From Exophiala sp. HKRS030 (lineage: Eukaryota; Ascomycota; Eurotiomycetes; Chaetothyriales; Herpotrichiellaceae), in contig JAHWDD010000007.1 in assembly GCA_023897205.1 (NCBI GenBank), positions 2,852,001 to 2,916,000 of the forward strand: a stretch of DNA of 64,000 nt, read 5' to 3'. Shown piece after piece: positions 23,603 to 35,214 of this stretch (position 1 is the first letter of the stretch; each line of letters begins with the position of its first letter). The notes below the pieces were generated by a model. That model was not told the DNA's origin and did no database searches. It saw nothing but the letters and a program-made list of their open reading frames with translations. The position numbers were made by a program, and so were the translations under genes.

Positions 23603-25366
23603 TCACATGTCCATGGAATCGTTGCCGTTTGCAAAGTTGAATTGGCCTTGCGGTTGGTTTGAACCCAAAGTGAATCCTGTGGCATTGGCTTGAGGGGCAA
23701 GTTCTTCAATGTCGGCTCCAGCGTCCTCCTCATCTGAGAAGTATCTCTCAATGATATTGTAAGCCTTCATATAGATCTCTTCGTTGGCATTGTTCTGGCA
23801 ATCATGGATCTTCTCCATTCCGCCTGCTTCTTCGATGAATAGAGCGTACCGATTGACTTGTGCTTCGGGGGCACGAGCATCGGCAGCTTCCTTGTCCATC
23901 TCGCCGACCTTCAGAATATTCTCCAGCCCGTCCAAAGCAACCTGAATGATCTTGTTATCAGGGCATGCCAAAAGATCACAAAGTGGTTTGATACAGCCCT
24001 GTGCCACAAGGTATCTGATCTGGTCCGGCTTCTGTAATCCGCCAGAAGTTGCATTTGAGATCGCCCAACAAGCTTCTTTGCGAGTTTTGAAGTCACCGTT
24101 TGACAAGAGATGAATCAAGGGGGAATGATATTGGCATCGATCACTGCTTGAATTTGTGTAGAATTACCGGCAGTAATATTGGAGATGGTCCAGCACGCCT
24201 CTTTGCGGATTCCGTCTTTCTGAGAGCTCAGAAGTGAAAGTAAAGCAGTCAGGGCACCGCAGTTGATGATGACTTGGGTCTGTACATCATCTCCGGTCAC
24301 AATATTTCCGACAGATCGAAGCGCAGGGGTTTGAACGGAGGTGGATGCATGCATGAGCAGCTCCACTAGACGTCGAGGAATGCCCGCCTCAATGACAGCT
24401 TGAATTTTATCGTTGGATCCGTCAGAAAGGTAGGAAATAGCCCAGCAAGCATCGATGAGAACTTCATCATCGAGCATGTAAACGAGCTTGGCAAGGACAG
24501 GAAGGGCGGGTTGTATCTGGAAATTGTTAGGGTGACGAAAGTGGTGAAAGGATCTGAAATACTCACTGTGTTCCAATCCGGTTGGGGAGTCTTGCCACGA
24601 CAAAAGTTGCTCAACGTCCACGTTGCGTTACGTAGCATACTTAACTTGCGACCGTCCGCAATGAGGTTCAGCAAAGGCTTAAGAGCCCCTTGGCTCAAGA
24701 CATAGTCACGACAAGCAGGACTATCACCAGCGATGTTACCTAGAGCCCACACAGCCTGCTCACGCACATCTGGTTCATGACTGCTGAGAAGTTCAACAAA
24801 AATAGGAACAGCACCGGCCTCAATCACCACCTGTGTTTGTGCTGCAGATCCCGATGCAATATTCGTGAGAGCCCAAGCCGCCTCAAATTGGACCAGGGTA
24901 TGGGGGGATCGAAGAAATTCCACAAAACGGCTGACAACGCCTGTCTCAATAACTTTCTCGATGGGTGGGTTGCGTTCTTTAGAAAGGAGTTTTCTGAATT
25001 TGGTTGTGGCCTGGATTTGAGACTCAATTTGATCTGAGAAAACCCCTTTAACCATCTCTGGTAACTCTGTGCTCAACTATACCCATTTGTTAGTGTGTTA
25101 GGCCTTGGTGTTGTCAGGTGGCTATGACATACCTCGCTTTCAATATTTCCTGCCTCATCATCGCTGTCCGCATCGGCTAGGTTACCAATCCCAATCTCGC
25201 CATTGCCTCGCTGAACCCCTCGTCGCTTGGCCAAGTTCTCCTCTCTCTTCTGTCGTCGAATCTCCACCTGTTGCTCTTCTCGTCGTCGACGCAGTTCATC
25301 TGGTTTGAAACTGTTCTTTGCCTTGAACTGCGTGCGTCGATGTTCGGGAATGTAACGTTCGGCCAT
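23603..25366 (-). CDS. SRP1: Importin alpha (karyopherin alpha), one frameshift
   Basis: Nuclear import adaptor that binds classical NLS cargo and importin beta. Exons are 25366-25133, 25076-24567 and 24516-23603. The importin-beta-binding domain is at the N-terminus ([20 protein letters not shown], then [20 protein letters not shown]). A tandem of armadillo repeats follows, with the conserved W-N pairs that line the NLS groove ([73 protein letters not shown]). At plus-strand G 24119-24123 the run should hold six: the given frame ends as ANIIPP-stop, and one more base joins it to [18 protein letters not shown]. Corrected length is 552 aa, normal for the family. It is divergent from POT1 across 471 bp. 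Confidence 0.96.
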
Positions 25367-25837
25367 GATGATTATCAGGATACTGAGGGAGAGGAGTGGT
25401 TGGAGATCAGTAATAAGATCGATCTGAGTGCGGATTCTACTTGAAATCACCTGTCAAAGGTAGAATCTGATATGCAAACACCCAAATGATGGAAGGTGGG
25501 ATTGCAATCGATGTGTTGATAGATGGCCAAAACAGAAGACCGCAGAGGTTGAATCTGGAATTCATGCCACCAAAAGCCTTGGCATTCATCACGTGCTTTC
25601 GCGTACTATCTATGACATCGCTCGTGACCAACACGGTCCCCTCTTGCTCCTTATATCTTACGCGACTGGTTCAACGACATGTGAGTGCATGCAGCCTCGA
25701 CAGACCCGATACAAATCACAAGGCTCCCATTACATCGTGCTTGACTGAAACTGGTGTCCAAGTGTTGACTGAGTACGGGCGAGATATGACAGGGGATTGG
25801 TTAGTCATACTGTATCTGCCATCCTTCCGCATCCGGC
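25367..25837. promoter_or_regulatory. Shared divergent promoter region (importin alpha / POT1)
   Basis: 471 bp between two start codons in head-to-head orientation, so both core promoters must lie here or overlap the leaders. No TATA element stands out. Confidence 0.6.
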
Positions 25838-27862
25838 ATGACGGAACTTCCTTCAACTGCGCCGGAGGGAGAGAGTCAATCTGGGGATAATACTGCGGTG
25901 CCGCCTCCTTCCATACCACCTGGTTTTATGGGCTTGAGTCGAGCGATCAGTATACAATATGTGCAACATAACGTCATAGGCGTTTGTGTTGACTTTCTGG
26001 AGCCGTGCAAATCCCGTGGGACCGATTATACGATGAAATTCAAGTTGATCGATCCGGCATGGGGAGATCAGATTGGCATGGCCTTCCGTTTCTTTAAGAA
26101 GGATCCGGCCGCCTTCCCACCGATTCAAAATCAAGGCGATGTGGTCATCTTGCGCAACGTGAAGACGACTAATTACCAAGGACTTTGTGGACTGTCCAAC
26201 GATCAAACGACCTGGATCGTCATACCAAATACAGCCCTCGAGGATTCCCTGGAGGATATGAGATCCAAAGCTAAGTTTCTCGGCCAGCATGACGCAGCTC
26301 TCTGGCCCAGAGCTGGACCACCCAACGACCAGGAGCTTTTGTATGCGAAGCACATTGCAAACCATCAGTCCGCAGGCTTTTGGCCTACACTTAAAGGCTC
26401 GACGGCTCTGCAGATTGAAGATACGATTAGGTCCAGTGGTGGTATTCCTCCTCCACGAAAAATGAAATATCGCGAACTCAAAGACCTCGATACTGTCAAG
26501 CCACTGTACTTTGTAGAACTCCTCGGCGAAGTACGAAAGATGTGGTCTGCGGATAACCGAACAGAACTATACATCACTGATTATACAACTAATGCCAGGC
26601 TGCACAAATATAGTGCTGGAACACCTGACGACAACGGCGGGGACGGCAGCTATAATGGTCGGGAAGGTGATGAGTTCTCATATATCAAACCTACGATTGG
26701 ACAGGACGACACAAAATGGCCAGGTCCATGGGGAAGGATGACACTGGATGTCACGCTTTGGGACGAACATCATACATGGGCCGCGGCAAATGTCAAAGAA
26801 GGAAATTTCGTGTACCTCCGCAACGTGAAGATGCAATTGGACAGAGGAGACGGCAGACTTCGAGGTAAATGTCACGGTGAAGGTCCATACACCCTCAACG
26901 TGGAGGTGCGAAAGCCCAGTGATGCTAGCGTCGACGAACAGATGAAGGCCTTGCTGCAACGGAAAAGAGAGTACGAGATCACTGCCAAGAGCCAACATCT
27001 AAACTTTGCACGCGATCCGGCGAACAAGAAAAGGCCGCAGGCAGAAATTGGTGATTTCGTGGACCAAGAGCCAAAGAGCAAGAAAGCAAAGGCAAGAGAG
27101 CGGAAGCGCAAGCAGTCCAAGAAGGACGTGGACACTACTGAGGGCGATGGCGTTGACAATACTTCAATCATTCCGAAGCGGTCAAATCTAACATCCAACC
27201 CCAATGTTCGATGCCACAACTACGATGTACCTATCAAGCCGTTAGCAGAAATCCTTGATCCGTCGATCCTGGAAAGGAAAACACCAGCTGGCACGCCATA
27301 TCGCTTCCCCTTCCAGAACTGCACGTATAAAACCAAGATCCGCATCGTCGATTATTTTCCGGACAATATCGTCGACTTTGCTGTGCCTCGGAGGGTAACA
27401 GAGTACGACGTACTCTCCGACAACGGGAGTGGCTACGATAGTGACTCAGACATTTCACAACCAGATAACAATCAGGTCAAATGGTCGTGGCGGTTCATAC
27501 TACTAGTCGAGGATGCCCGGCCCCGGCCATATGCGGCTGGCTCATCTCCTCGAATGGAACTCCTCGTTGCCGACGAGGATGGCGACTTCTTGCTGAATCA
27601 AGAAGCCTTCGACATGCGAGATGCCAAGAATGCGAACCAGTTGGTCAGAGTCCAAGAGAAATTGTTCCATCTATGGGGTGACCTGCAGGAGAAAAAGGAA
27701 GAGGCCACGGAGAACACAGCTGAAGGCTTCAAACCGGACTCGAGGCCGTTTGAGTGTTTGATCAAGGAGTATGGAGTCAAGATGCCCACACATCCAATGC
27801 AGTCGACGACAGCTAGCCACGACTATCGGCGGATGTTCCGAATGTTTGGAGTCACGATATGA
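25838..27862 (+). CDS. pot1: Protection of telomeres protein 1 (POT1)
   Basis: Single-stranded telomeric DNA-binding protein of the shelterin-type complex. One uninterrupted exon of 674 aa starts at the ATG at 25838. Residues about 30-165 form the first OB-fold (telomere-binding type), with YVQHNVIGVCVDFLEP, DYTMKFKLIDPAW and VVILRNVKTTNYQG. A second OB-like unit follows at about 215-360 (PLYFVELLGEVRKMWSADN, ELYITDYTTN, NFVYLRNVKMQLDRGDGRLR). A strongly basic stretch near residues 396-430 (KSKKAKARERKRKQSKK) is a probable nuclear localisation signal. The C-terminal third, with FPFQNCTYKTKIRIVDYFPD, is the region expected to contact a TPP1/Tpz1-like partner. No frame problem is seen, unlike many neighbours. 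Confidence 0.9.
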   Translation: MTELPSTAPEGESQSGDNTAVPPPSIPPGFMGLSRAISIQYVQHNVIGVCVDFLEPCKSRGTDYTMKFKLIDPAWGDQIGMAFRFFKKDPAAFPPIQNQGDVVILRNVKTTNYQGLCGLSNDQTTWIVIPNTALEDSLEDMRSKAKFLGQHDAALWPRAGPPNDQELLYAKHIANHQSAGFWPTLKGSTALQIEDTIRSSGGIPPPRKMKYRELKDLDTVKPLYFVELLGEVRKMWSADNRTELYITDYTTNARLHKYSAGTPDDNGGDGSYNGREGDEFSYIKPTIGQDDTKWPGPWGRMTLDVTLWDEHHTWAAANVKEGNFVYLRNVKMQLDRGDGRLRGKCHGEGPYTLNVEVRKPSDASVDEQMKALLQRKREYEITAKSQHLNFARDPANKKRPQAEIGDFVDQEPKSKKAKARERKRKQSKKDVDTTEGDGVDNTSIIPKRSNLTSNPNVRCHNYDVPIKPLAEILDPSILERKTPAGTPYRFPFQNCTYKTKIRIVDYFPDNIVDFAVPRRVTEYDVLSDNGSGYDSDSDISQPDNNQVKWSWRFILLVEDARPRPYAAGSSPRMELLVADEDGDFLLNQEAFDMRDAKNANQLVRVQEKLFHLWGDLQEKKEEATENTAEGFKPDSRPFECLIKEYGVKMPTHPMQSTTASHDYRRMFRMFGVTI

Positions 27863-30195
27863 AGACCGCGATGCATGTGTGCCATCTCCAACCAAGAGTC
27901 CCGCGAGTATCAACGTCTGCAGCCAAGGGTCAACATCTGCCGTTTGTGGTTCTCATGACTCAGGACCGTCACATCGAATCCTCAACACTGACATCGCCAC
28001 TGTGGGGAAATGCAAACAGTCGATGCGAGCGGTGGGTGGCGGCTTATAGACCTGGTCAGCCCCAGCGGAGCTCATAGCATGCAGTATGTACTACGTCCAG
28101 CCTTCGATTCCCTGATCCGGTGGAAAGCGGAGCATCACACTATTGTGTACCTCGACATCGCTCGAACCAGGCTCTCTGAAGCTTTGAGTTCATGGACCAG
28201 GGGCTCCCTGATGTTGATCGAGATCGACGTCTCCATGGGCTGGACGAAGAGGCTTGAAACGCCAGTTCGTGTCTGCTGTTGCTAGGTTCCTGACGGGCAG
28301 AAGGGCGGCGGTTTGACACCTGGCAGCATTTCACGCATGCGGACGAGAGGTCTCCACTTGAATACGTGGGTTTCCTTGAGTCTGAACACCTGAAGACCGT
28401 CCAACATATCACGAGCTTTCCGACAAACTGTAGTCGACTGGTCCAGGATATATCACTTGGGCGGCTCCAGGGGCGCGGTGGACCACTTTACCCGCTTTTT
28501 GACATGTGATACAGCGCAGGGTTCACGATCAAGTATGTCGGCTCCGACCCTATTTCACACCTCTGACACTTTACGTTGAGCCAGGGGTTATATCCGACGA
28601 TTGAGAATTGAGAACGCTCACTTTCCATTATCATCGATCTAGCTCATATACAATGTGAAAATCTCGGTACAAGTGTCACCAGGAAAGACGTCGATTTGCA
28701 CGATGCGGGAAGGGAAACCATTGCTGGGGGGCCATTGCACACATCCCAATTGACAATTGTTGTCCAAGCCGCAATAATCCCATTTAGTTCGTTGCAGTGT
28801 GTACTGTATGTACTCCGTAGTTGGCCCATTGTCTCGCGTTTCTAACTTCTCACCCCCCATGTTAGTTTATTAGCTAGAACTGGAGCTTCTGTTTTTGCAC
28901 GCATGCTGGTTTCTGCTGAAACAGCCCGCAGGGTCGGGAGCCACAATCACCCCAACGAATCTGGGTAATACGAGAAACGGCTCCACGTGTGCTCCACGAA
29001 CCCAGAACAGAACGGTCGCTAACTACATAACCACTGGCGATGCAGAGTGGTGAAGAGGTCCAGAACGGAGCTGTTCGCCTTGAGGGAAGGCAGCTATGTA
29101 CCATGGTTACATGTAAAACTGGTCCTGGTGTGTACACCGAAGATAACGATCTCTATGTTTTGCTCGATTAAAGTAAGCTAAGTATCTATGAGATGGTGTA
29201 GCCCGAAGATCTGACTTGGTGAGCAGCTGCTTCAACCAGTGCTGACCATCGTATTGATTGCTGCTTGGCTCGGGGTCGAAATGAGCAGTGTACATACTAC
29301 ACAGCGTCTCGAGCTTGCTATAAAGGAGGAAACTTGCCCTGCAGATACAAGGAAGTGAGATGGAGCGAATTGCTCTTGCGGCGCGCATGAAATCTTGGAC
29401 GCGATCAAGCCGGTGATTGATTGCTTTGACACTGTTGGAATCGTGCGTTCCACACATCATCTGACAAGGGGTTTGATCTCTGATTTGCTCGACGTGCTCA
29501 TGCGAATTCAAGTCTGAGTCATTTAATGTCAATTAGCCTCTTTGCATTTGTCGAGCTTGAATGAGAAAGCCTGGACTTGGGGTGTTCGGCTATGACTAGC
29601 TGCACTTTGCAGTGCCCAGAGACTTTACGAAGAACCATCTCGCATCTGAGAGAACCGGAAGAGCGTAGTAGGTAGGTTGCCTACCTTGGTACAATCTATG
29701 CATGGTGAAAGCCGTCGGTTGACTCGGCGGACAAAATAACTGCATCCGTGAAGTGCTCGGGGTCTCCAGCCTCGTGCATGGAGAAGTGGGCCACTGGAAA
29801 AGTCGGCAATGGAAATTTGTAATGCGAGCATGCGTAACATGGTATAGTACACCACACGACGAACGCTGTAGTCTGTCAGGTCTCCCAAGGTGGACCAGGC
29901 GCCCTCAAATATGAAATGCATTTGATTTACACTGGAGGGCCATATTTGATGGGTAGCAGTAGCTTACAAGGAAACCGGGCTATTGGTGGTTGAGAAAGCG
30001 ACTCCCTAACGAAAGCTCTTGGCCTGTACAGCGCTGCGTCCATAATGTGCTGGGACTCATCCTGCAGCCGTAGAGGTCAGTCCGGCCCGATTTGGGAATG
30101 GGGATAACTGTCTCGTCCATTTATTTGCTGTGCAACACATTTCGTTGCAAGCGATGCAGATCGATACCTTCCTCTCATTCAAATCATCGGAATTG

Positions 30196-30676
30196 CCATG
30201 GACGCCATAGAGAAATATGAAGTCCTTGGCAAGCTGAAGCGCTTGGAGTCATGTGCGAGATCGTCAAGGAGATCAACGGGTTCCTAAGGCTTGACGTCGA
30301 TCGCGGAAATTTACAGCAGCATCGATCTGCGACGTGGCTAATGATAAGCATAAATTCTGTCTTCGGTGCCACAACGTTCCAAAGCCAGTTGCAGATCCTA
30401 TCTATTAGCTCAAGTCGCATGAGAGATGATGGCAATGACTCTATCGGAGATCCTACCCAAGCTGAAATGCGTAGAGTAGTCATCGACTGGTACCGCACAG
30501 GGGAGCTGGTTGCTACGTCAGAGATTCCTGGGGAAGTCTATCTTCTGACAAAGACTGGTATGTTTTTCTGCGAGGAGGCACGGGAGGAACGGCGGCTTCC
30601 AGTTGGACCCAGGGAATTACATGGTTCAGAGGATCCTATCGAGCCACTTAGATGCTTGCATGGTTCTCAGGTCTGA
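30196..30676 (+). other. Possible gene relic, not recognised
   Basis: An ATG at 30196 opens MDAIEKYEVLGKLKRLESCA, then the reading switches frame into IVKEINGFLRLDVDRGNLQQ and, further on, NSVFGATTFQSQLQILSISS, to a stop at 30676. The helical, leucine-rich pattern is weakly like the C-terminal ends of fungal zinc-cluster regulators. A separate minus-strand frame (30681-30914) has a similar look. This could be a decayed gene or an error-broken exon; no function is offered. Confidence 0.2.
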
Positions 30677-33137
30677 AGTGTTACTGACTTACTAGGACGT
30701 CGCAGTAAATATCACCTAGTATCATAGCGTGCATTTCACAGCTTATTTTCCCTGAATCCTCGTACAAGCGATTGGTGGAGTCGATGGCTAGTCGGACGAT
30801 GGAGTGCACGAGTAGCGCCAGCGTGGAGACTGCGGCACGGGCGAAGGATATTCTTTCCACACGGGCGTCTGCGAGCGACCTCGTGGGTAGCAGAGGATGG
30901 CCAGAAATGCTCAAATTCAGCGTTGGAAACTGGCGGCCAATTCCCTGTGGTCGCGAAATTTTCTAGTCCTCAGTCTCGTGGCGTTTGACTTGGATCTCAT
31001 AGGCCGGTGTCGCAGTCGAAAAAATCCAGATCCAATTCTGACTTTTCTGAAAGTTCACGGGCGGGTACATAGTTTTGATGAGCTTTTGGGCCGTGGTCAA
31101 GGGCCTCAATATGTGAAAAGGAGCCTAGAGGTCCGGATGCATGAAATTTCTCCACAAAAACAGGGAGCGAGGATGGCCCTTGCTCGGCTGGTAACGATGA
31201 GCTTGGGACAGTTTGCGTGGTTTGGGCATGCGTGGGCATGCTAAATATCTGTCTCGACTCTCCTTTGGCCTGTAGGTGTCAGTCAGCGGGTGAGTTCGTG
31301 TTCCCTCAAGGTAAGCTCAAGAGCCAAAGGCCATCGCGGGAGACTGTAGGAGGGTATAGTCCGTACAACAGTCCTGAGCGGCGGGTTATTTCCACCTTAA
31401 ACAACCCCAGTAAGCAGGTAGACGTCCCACCAAGCCCCTGGCCTGGTAGCCTCTGCAAGCTGTCGTATCTACGGCGTACTCTGGGGTCTGGGAATGTGAA
31501 GGAGTTGATGTGGACGGGCGAAGGCGGGTAAAGGGCTTGGGAGACTGGGAGCCTGGGAGCCTGGGACAGAAAAAACCGAAGCAGGTGACTACGTGACTGC
31601 CAAATAAGTTAGGTAGTCGGCTACACAAAATGGCAGGCACAGGCAGGCCGAGGGCCGCACCTGCCCATGGTTGGGGTTGGAACTTGGCAACTCAAAATTG
31701 GGGCCAGGTTTGGCTTCTCGTGGGGAAGGCGCGACCGTGGGTGTGTGTACGTGCGCCATCTCATGACCTCCCCAGATTTTTACACTTTCCGTCGGTGCAT
31801 GCGTGGCTAAAAGCGTACGAAGTGTAAGGACTAAGTTTCAACTAAGAAGGAAGAGCCAGGGAAGGAGGCTAAGGCCAGGCAGCCGGGGAGGCCCTCGGCC
31901 AGAGTTTCAGGAGTCAGATCTCGTGGGTATTTTACCATGACTGCACCACCTCTCGTTGCCTCTAACCTTGAATACTGAGATTCGCTGGCTACTCATTAGT
32001 CAGGTAGTCTCGGTATAGACGGAAGACGGAGTACTCCGGATAGTCTTGTAACTCAATCTTTCGATCCCAAATCAGCCTAGGTCTCTGGGTGAACGGCGGT
32101 CTGACAACAAACCTCTAAAGAATGTGGACCTGTAATCTTCGCCCAGGCGTCAGCAGCTACCTCATGTACCTAGGCACTTCATACCACCTACAAGCTACCG
32201 GGGTACTACAACGAACTTTTCAGGTATGTATGGTACCTATGGTAGTAATGGCCCGAAGCCAAGTGTTGTGAAGCACAACAGACTGAGCGCAAAAGTAGTT
32301 CGTTTCCGGAGGTAGTCAGGCCAAGCTTGTATTTATGCCAACCGATGAATGATATGGCTTGGCGCGCTGGTGAGAATATAGACCAGCACGACCAGGTACT
32401 AGGTGGGTGGTGAGTGTGGTGATTTAGAAGCCTCGTTCTGGACTATATCCTTGTCGTGCCTTCTCCATTTGTAGCTGCGGTTTCTAGAAAGGTGCTAATT
32501 ATGTAGGAACGGCGCACCACGACAGTAACAGTGATAACAGTGATACACTACACCAGACTGACACATCTCTGAGATCTCCACGGAGGGAGTGATACTGGTT
32601 CATCAACAGGGTTAACAAGAAGGACTGGGAACAAAGTAGGGAAGACATGATGGACCAAGGCACGCCACCACTGACCGCAAGGGCAAAAGACATGCATTCG
32701 CTTATTTCAAATTCTGGGGCAGAGGGTGGGTGGCAGTGGTGATCTCTACTCCGTAGGGTAGCGAGGCACACTGTGGTACTAAGTAAACCAAACTAACCAG
32801 TAAAGTCTGGGCACCTAGAGCCTGGGATTTTGAGAGTTTGGCGGGTTGGGGAGTCTGGGGTAAAAACCCTGGTGATGAGCTGCATGCCTTCTGGGATCAT
32901 GGATTTTATTGGGACGCCTTGGAAACAGAGTTGGCGGCAAGACGGAGCAGTTACTAACCGACCACCTGCCTACCTACTAGGTGCCTACTCCGTACAGTAC
33001 TAACCAGTCAGATAATAGTGGCAACAGGTCTGAATTGGCACAATTTGATTAGCAGACTCAGTTAGCTTTCCTACTTGGCTGGTTTGTGAGTTTGTACCTA
33101 ACTTAGTAGGATGTCCAAGCGTGCCAAAGCATAATCA

Positions 33138-33174
33138 GTACTCCGTATCCTGAACCTATTAGGGTACGGAGTAC
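33138..33174. repeat. Inverted pair of GTACTCCGTA / TACGGAGTAC
   Basis: Arms GTACTCCGTA (33138-33147) and TACGGAGTAC (33165-33174) are exact reverse complements separated by 17 bp, able to form a 10-bp stem. Confidence 0.9.
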
Positions 33175-33815
33175 GATACCTTGTACTCAATAATGCTGGA
33201 AGCGTTTGCCTTTGGTATCTGATTAGTCGCGTTTACTGCGAGCCCATACCTATTCCGTTGATGAACATCTTCTGGACAGACATACGTTTCAGATCCAACA
33301 TTCAGGATCCATGAGCTATTGGTTATAGGGAAGAGGCCTAGTAAAGATTAAGGACTGAGGCTGCCACGCGGCTCCTTAGGCGTCCTTCCGCGACACCCGA
33401 CGCCCGTAGGTGCCTGTAGCAGGGCCGAGGGGCCAGGTGGAAAATGGCTCACGGGCCTGACCAAACACGTCAGTGTCACCCACCTTTCGGAATTGTGAAT
33501 ACTCCATGTGCGGGCTGCTCTTGGTGCTGGGAAGGTGCCAGTTGTCTGTGCTTGACGTGTGAGACTCACCGACCGCTTGGTAGCAATTATGATGAGCAGG
33601 TGACTTTGTTTCGATGTGGGTATCGTCGTCCACCTGCGATTGACGATTGACGCCTTTATACAGTTCCCGGGATTTATCATGACGGACCACTGGCTGATAT
33701 TCACAAAGTTGCTGCTAGGAAATAGGTGGAGGATTCTTCCAAAGTCCTTCTGTGTAAGTTTGGGTAGGCAGTTTAGGGATAACGCACAACGTCGTTCGGT
33801 TGTCCGGCGGGTGCA

Positions 33816-33866
33816 GTGGCTCTAGCACTGGCTCTAGCACTGGCTCTAGCACTGGCTCTGGCTCTG
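33816..33866. repeat. 12-bp tandem repeat (GGCTCTAGCACT)n
   Basis: About four tandem copies of a 12-bp unit; the frames through it read as Ser-Ser-Thr-Gly or Ala-Leu repeats and are not genes. Confidence 0.93.
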
Positions 33867-34875
33867 AATCCCGCTATGTTGGAAATGGAAAGTCCAATCA
33901 CTTGCGTCGAGGCGAACAACAGGATCGGCTGGTGGTCACTGCAAATCACGGTCGATCAGTCTCGTTACGACAAACAACTGATCTACATGTTGGAAAAACT
34001 GGTCAAATCTGCTCCCCAACAGATAAAGACATCAACACGAAGTGCTGTGGGTGGACAGTTCCGCTTTATTCACACTGTGCCTGTGCGAGGAATGTGGCCG
34101 GTGTAGTCAGCGCAAGATCACTCCAAAGTGGTCAACGGCAACCAATTCAGAATGGTAGTTAAAAGTTAGGTTGGCGGCTTTTCATTGTGGTAGGCTGTGG
34201 TCTGGCTGCTTGGAGCAGTGTACGGAGTACGTAGCCTCCTTAGCCTATCCCCGGTCCCCGGATAGGGAGCAAGTACTGTAAGTGTACGGAGTACGGAATA
34301 CTGTACTGTAAGTGCAGTGGGTTCAAACTCCAGACTCAAGGATCCAGGATCCAAGGTCGTAGCGGCAGAACTAAAGATCCTAGCGGCTGGTGGAAATGTG
34401 GATATTGTGGGGAGTCCAAACTCGATTTAGCAGAGGGGCAATTGCTTCTATTGTTGGGGAGCGAAGGGCTAAGGAGGCCTCGTTCGACCGCTTTGGCGGT
34501 TTGCCAGGCAGCGAGGCAGCGAGGCAGCTTATGCCTAGGTTAAGTAGTCACCATGTAATGCAACATCCAAGCCCACAGCAGAGCCTTTAGGTCTCACGAC
34601 GCCTGGGGTAGTCAAGGCCACGCCCAAAAACACCTCAGACTAAGCAGCCGGCAGAGTAGAAGGGAGACATGGGAAGAATGTGCACAAGGGAGCCAGGAGA
34701 GAGCCGGGAGAGGACCAGGTGCATGGATTTAATTTTTTTACACTCCCACCCGTCGCCGTCGGTGGCTCGGTGGGCGATGACATTCGTCTCCACAACTGCC
34801 CCAGGTTCTTGATCGGCGGCCCCTCGAGCCCTCGAGCCCTCGAACAGGGGCTCTCAGGGCTTGCAAGTTGCAACG

Positions 34876-34932
34876 CTGCACCACTGCACCACAGCACCAC
34901 TGCACCACAGCACCACTGCACCACTGCACCAC
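34876..34932. repeat. Tandem repeat of CACTGCACCACAG-type units
   Basis: Imperfect tandem array of CACTGCAC and CACAGCAC words over about 57 bp. Confidence 0.9.
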
Positions 34933-35141
34933 CAAGCCATCCACTACTGTAAGTACTCCGGAGTTACAGACTTACCCTTAAAGGCTCGCGGCCTCTAACT
35001 AAATAGCCACTAGTTAATGACCTTGGATAGGTACTCCGTACATTACTCCGTTCAGTCTGCAATGCCACTAACTACTCCCGTAGCTAGTTAATTTGGACGG
35101 AAATGGAGCAGCCACTAGGTAACATACTAACTAGTTAGGTA

Positions 35142-35208
35142 ACTGGATACTGGATACTGGATGCTGGATACTGGGGACTGGGGACTGGGGACTGGGTACT
35201 GGGCCCTG
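35142..35208. repeat. Tandem repeat of ACTGGATACTGG / ACTGGGG units
   Basis: A 7-bp ACTGGAT array changes into an ACTGGGG array over about 67 bp. Confidence 0.9.
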
Positions 35209-35214
35209 GCAATA

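Noticed and set aside
33800..34162. Frames with Ser/Thr/Gly or Ala-Leu repeats
   Set aside because: Translation of a 12-bp tandem repeat with no conserved continuation.
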